From assembly GCA_015485715.1 (NCBI GenBank), contig WFTA01000081.1, forward strand, positions 1-6,112: a DNA stretch of 6,112 bases. Direction: 5' to 3'. A program made the position numbers and the translations under genes. The notes beneath the pieces are model-generated. The model searched no databases and was not told the DNA's origin. It saw only the letters and a list, made by a program, of their open reading frames with translations. The stretch is from Patescibacteria group bacterium. GTDB taxonomy: Bacteria > Patescibacteriota > Patescibacteriia > WFTA01 > S139-112. The first letter of the stretch is position 1, and each line of letters begins with the position of its first letter. Shown in pieces: positions 5,647 through 6,112 of this stretch.

Positions 5647-5655
5647 TAATATAAT
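5642..5655 (+). promoter_or_regulatory. Two TATAAT hexamers before the TrmB-like gene, candidate -10 elements
   Basis: Perfect TATAAT occurs at 5642-5647 (overlapping the glycosyltransferase stop codon) and at 5650-5655. Either could serve as a -10 element, giving a leader of roughly 8-16 bases before the ATG at 5670. No good TTGACA-like box lies at standard spacing; TTGGAG at 5629-5634 is the nearest and is weak. The surroundings are almost pure A/T, so chance occurrence is quite possible. If real, the regulator would have its own promoter, with no terminator hairpin visible between it and the upstream gene. Confidence 0.35.
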
Positions 5656-5669
5656 TAATAAATAAGTTT

Positions 5670-6112
5670 ATGATAAGTAGTAAAGATAAAGAACGATATA
5701 TTAGAATTTTAAGTAAAATAGGTTTATCTAAAAATGAAATAAAAATGTATTTAGTTTTACTTGAATTGGGAGAAGCATCTTTAACACAAATTTCAAAAGA
5801 AGCAGGTGTAAATAGGGAAGGATCATATAGGTATATAGATAAATTAGTTTCTCTGGGGCTTTTTGAACAAGTTGTAAAAGGTAGAAGAAAATTGTATTCA
5901 GCTGCTCAACCCAAGAGATTGATTGAGATAGTAGAAGATAAGAGAAACTCTATTTCAAGAATAAAATGGCAGATTGCAGATATTATACCGGAATTGGAGG
6001 CGAGATATAATTTGAAAATAGATAAACCGAAGATTAGATATTATGAGGGAATTGAAGATTATTATAGAGTACAAAATGAAGCATTGAACGAAAAAGAAAT
6101 ATTAGTAATAGG
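5670..6112 (+). CDS. TrmB-like winged-helix transcriptional regulator, N-terminal part
   Basis: An open frame starts at ATG 5670 and runs off the right edge (147 complete codons plus two bases), with no stop. Residues about 12-76 form a TrmB-type winged helix: LSKIGLSKNEIKMYLVLLEL, then LTQISKEAGVNREGSYRYI (recognition helix), DKLVSLGLFEQVVKGRRKLY (wing) and AAQPKRLIEIVEDK (79-92). A helical or coiled-coil stretch (about 90-113) follows. Then comes KPKIRYYEGIEDYYRVQNEAL, the PKxRxYEG element that commonly opens the C-terminal effector domain in this family. TrmB proteins in archaea sense sugars and control transport and metabolism genes. Copies with this PKxRxYEG layout are frequent in candidate-phylum genomes, with unknown ligands. 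An in-frame TAA at 5652-5654 rules out a longer upstream start. Bound ligand and targets cannot be inferred. Confidence 0.85.
   Translation, partial: MISSKDKERYIRILSKIGLSKNEIKMYLVLLELGEASLTQISKEAGVNREGSYRYIDKLVSLGLFEQVVKGRRKLYSAAQPKRLIEIVEDKRNSISRIKWQIADIIPELEARYNLKIDKPKIRYYEGIEDYYRVQNEALNEKEILVI

Overview
The window is an AT-rich bacterial chromosome segment with every recognisable gene on the + strand. It most resembles a Candidate Phyla Radiation (Patescibacteria/Parcubacteria-like) genome. This placement is inferred from three things: a MiaB with the long linker and barrel insertion I associate with that group, small tightly packed genes with almost no Shine-Dalgarno sequences, and a repeat-filled spacer built from short CAAATGTCAAAT, TTGAAAATTG and TATTTAG units. 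No rRNA or marker-protein phylogeny is possible here, so the phylum is not proven. The standard bacterial code fits: the ORFs stay open over nearly 2,000 codons with TGA read as stop.

Layout. Bases 1-198 are the 3' end of gatB (glutamyl-tRNA amidotransferase subunit B). Bases 199-687 carry no gene. They hold a small hairpin just after gatB, an imperfect nested inverted repeat of about 400 bp that looks like a degenerate MITE-type element, and a TATTTAG tandem array ending 9 bases before the next start codon. Bases 688-5646 are a tight run of five genes with overlaps of 23 and 38 nt and gaps of 16 and 9 nt: miaB, miaA, a small alpha/beta hydrolase, nth (endonuclease III) and a GT4-type glycosyltransferase. 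From 5670 to the right edge lies the start of a TrmB-like winged-helix regulator, truncated by the window and preceded by an AT-rich gap with two TATAAT hexamers.

How the genes work together. MiaA and MiaB carry out consecutive steps of one pathway: isopentenylation of A37, then methylthiolation, giving ms2i6A in tRNAs that read U-starting codons. Their coding overlap suggests translational coupling. GatB upstream is also a tRNA-related enzyme but is separated from them by the repeat spacer. The hydrolase, Nth and glycosyltransferase have no evident shared pathway with MiaAB and are probably just co-transcribed.

I found no convincing new multi-gene system. The points most worth a second look are the structured repeat at 223-640, the unusual MiaB (two insertions and several motif substitutions), the shortened Fe-S cysteine spacing in Nth, and the uncharacterised hydrolase embedded between tRNA-modification and DNA-repair genes.
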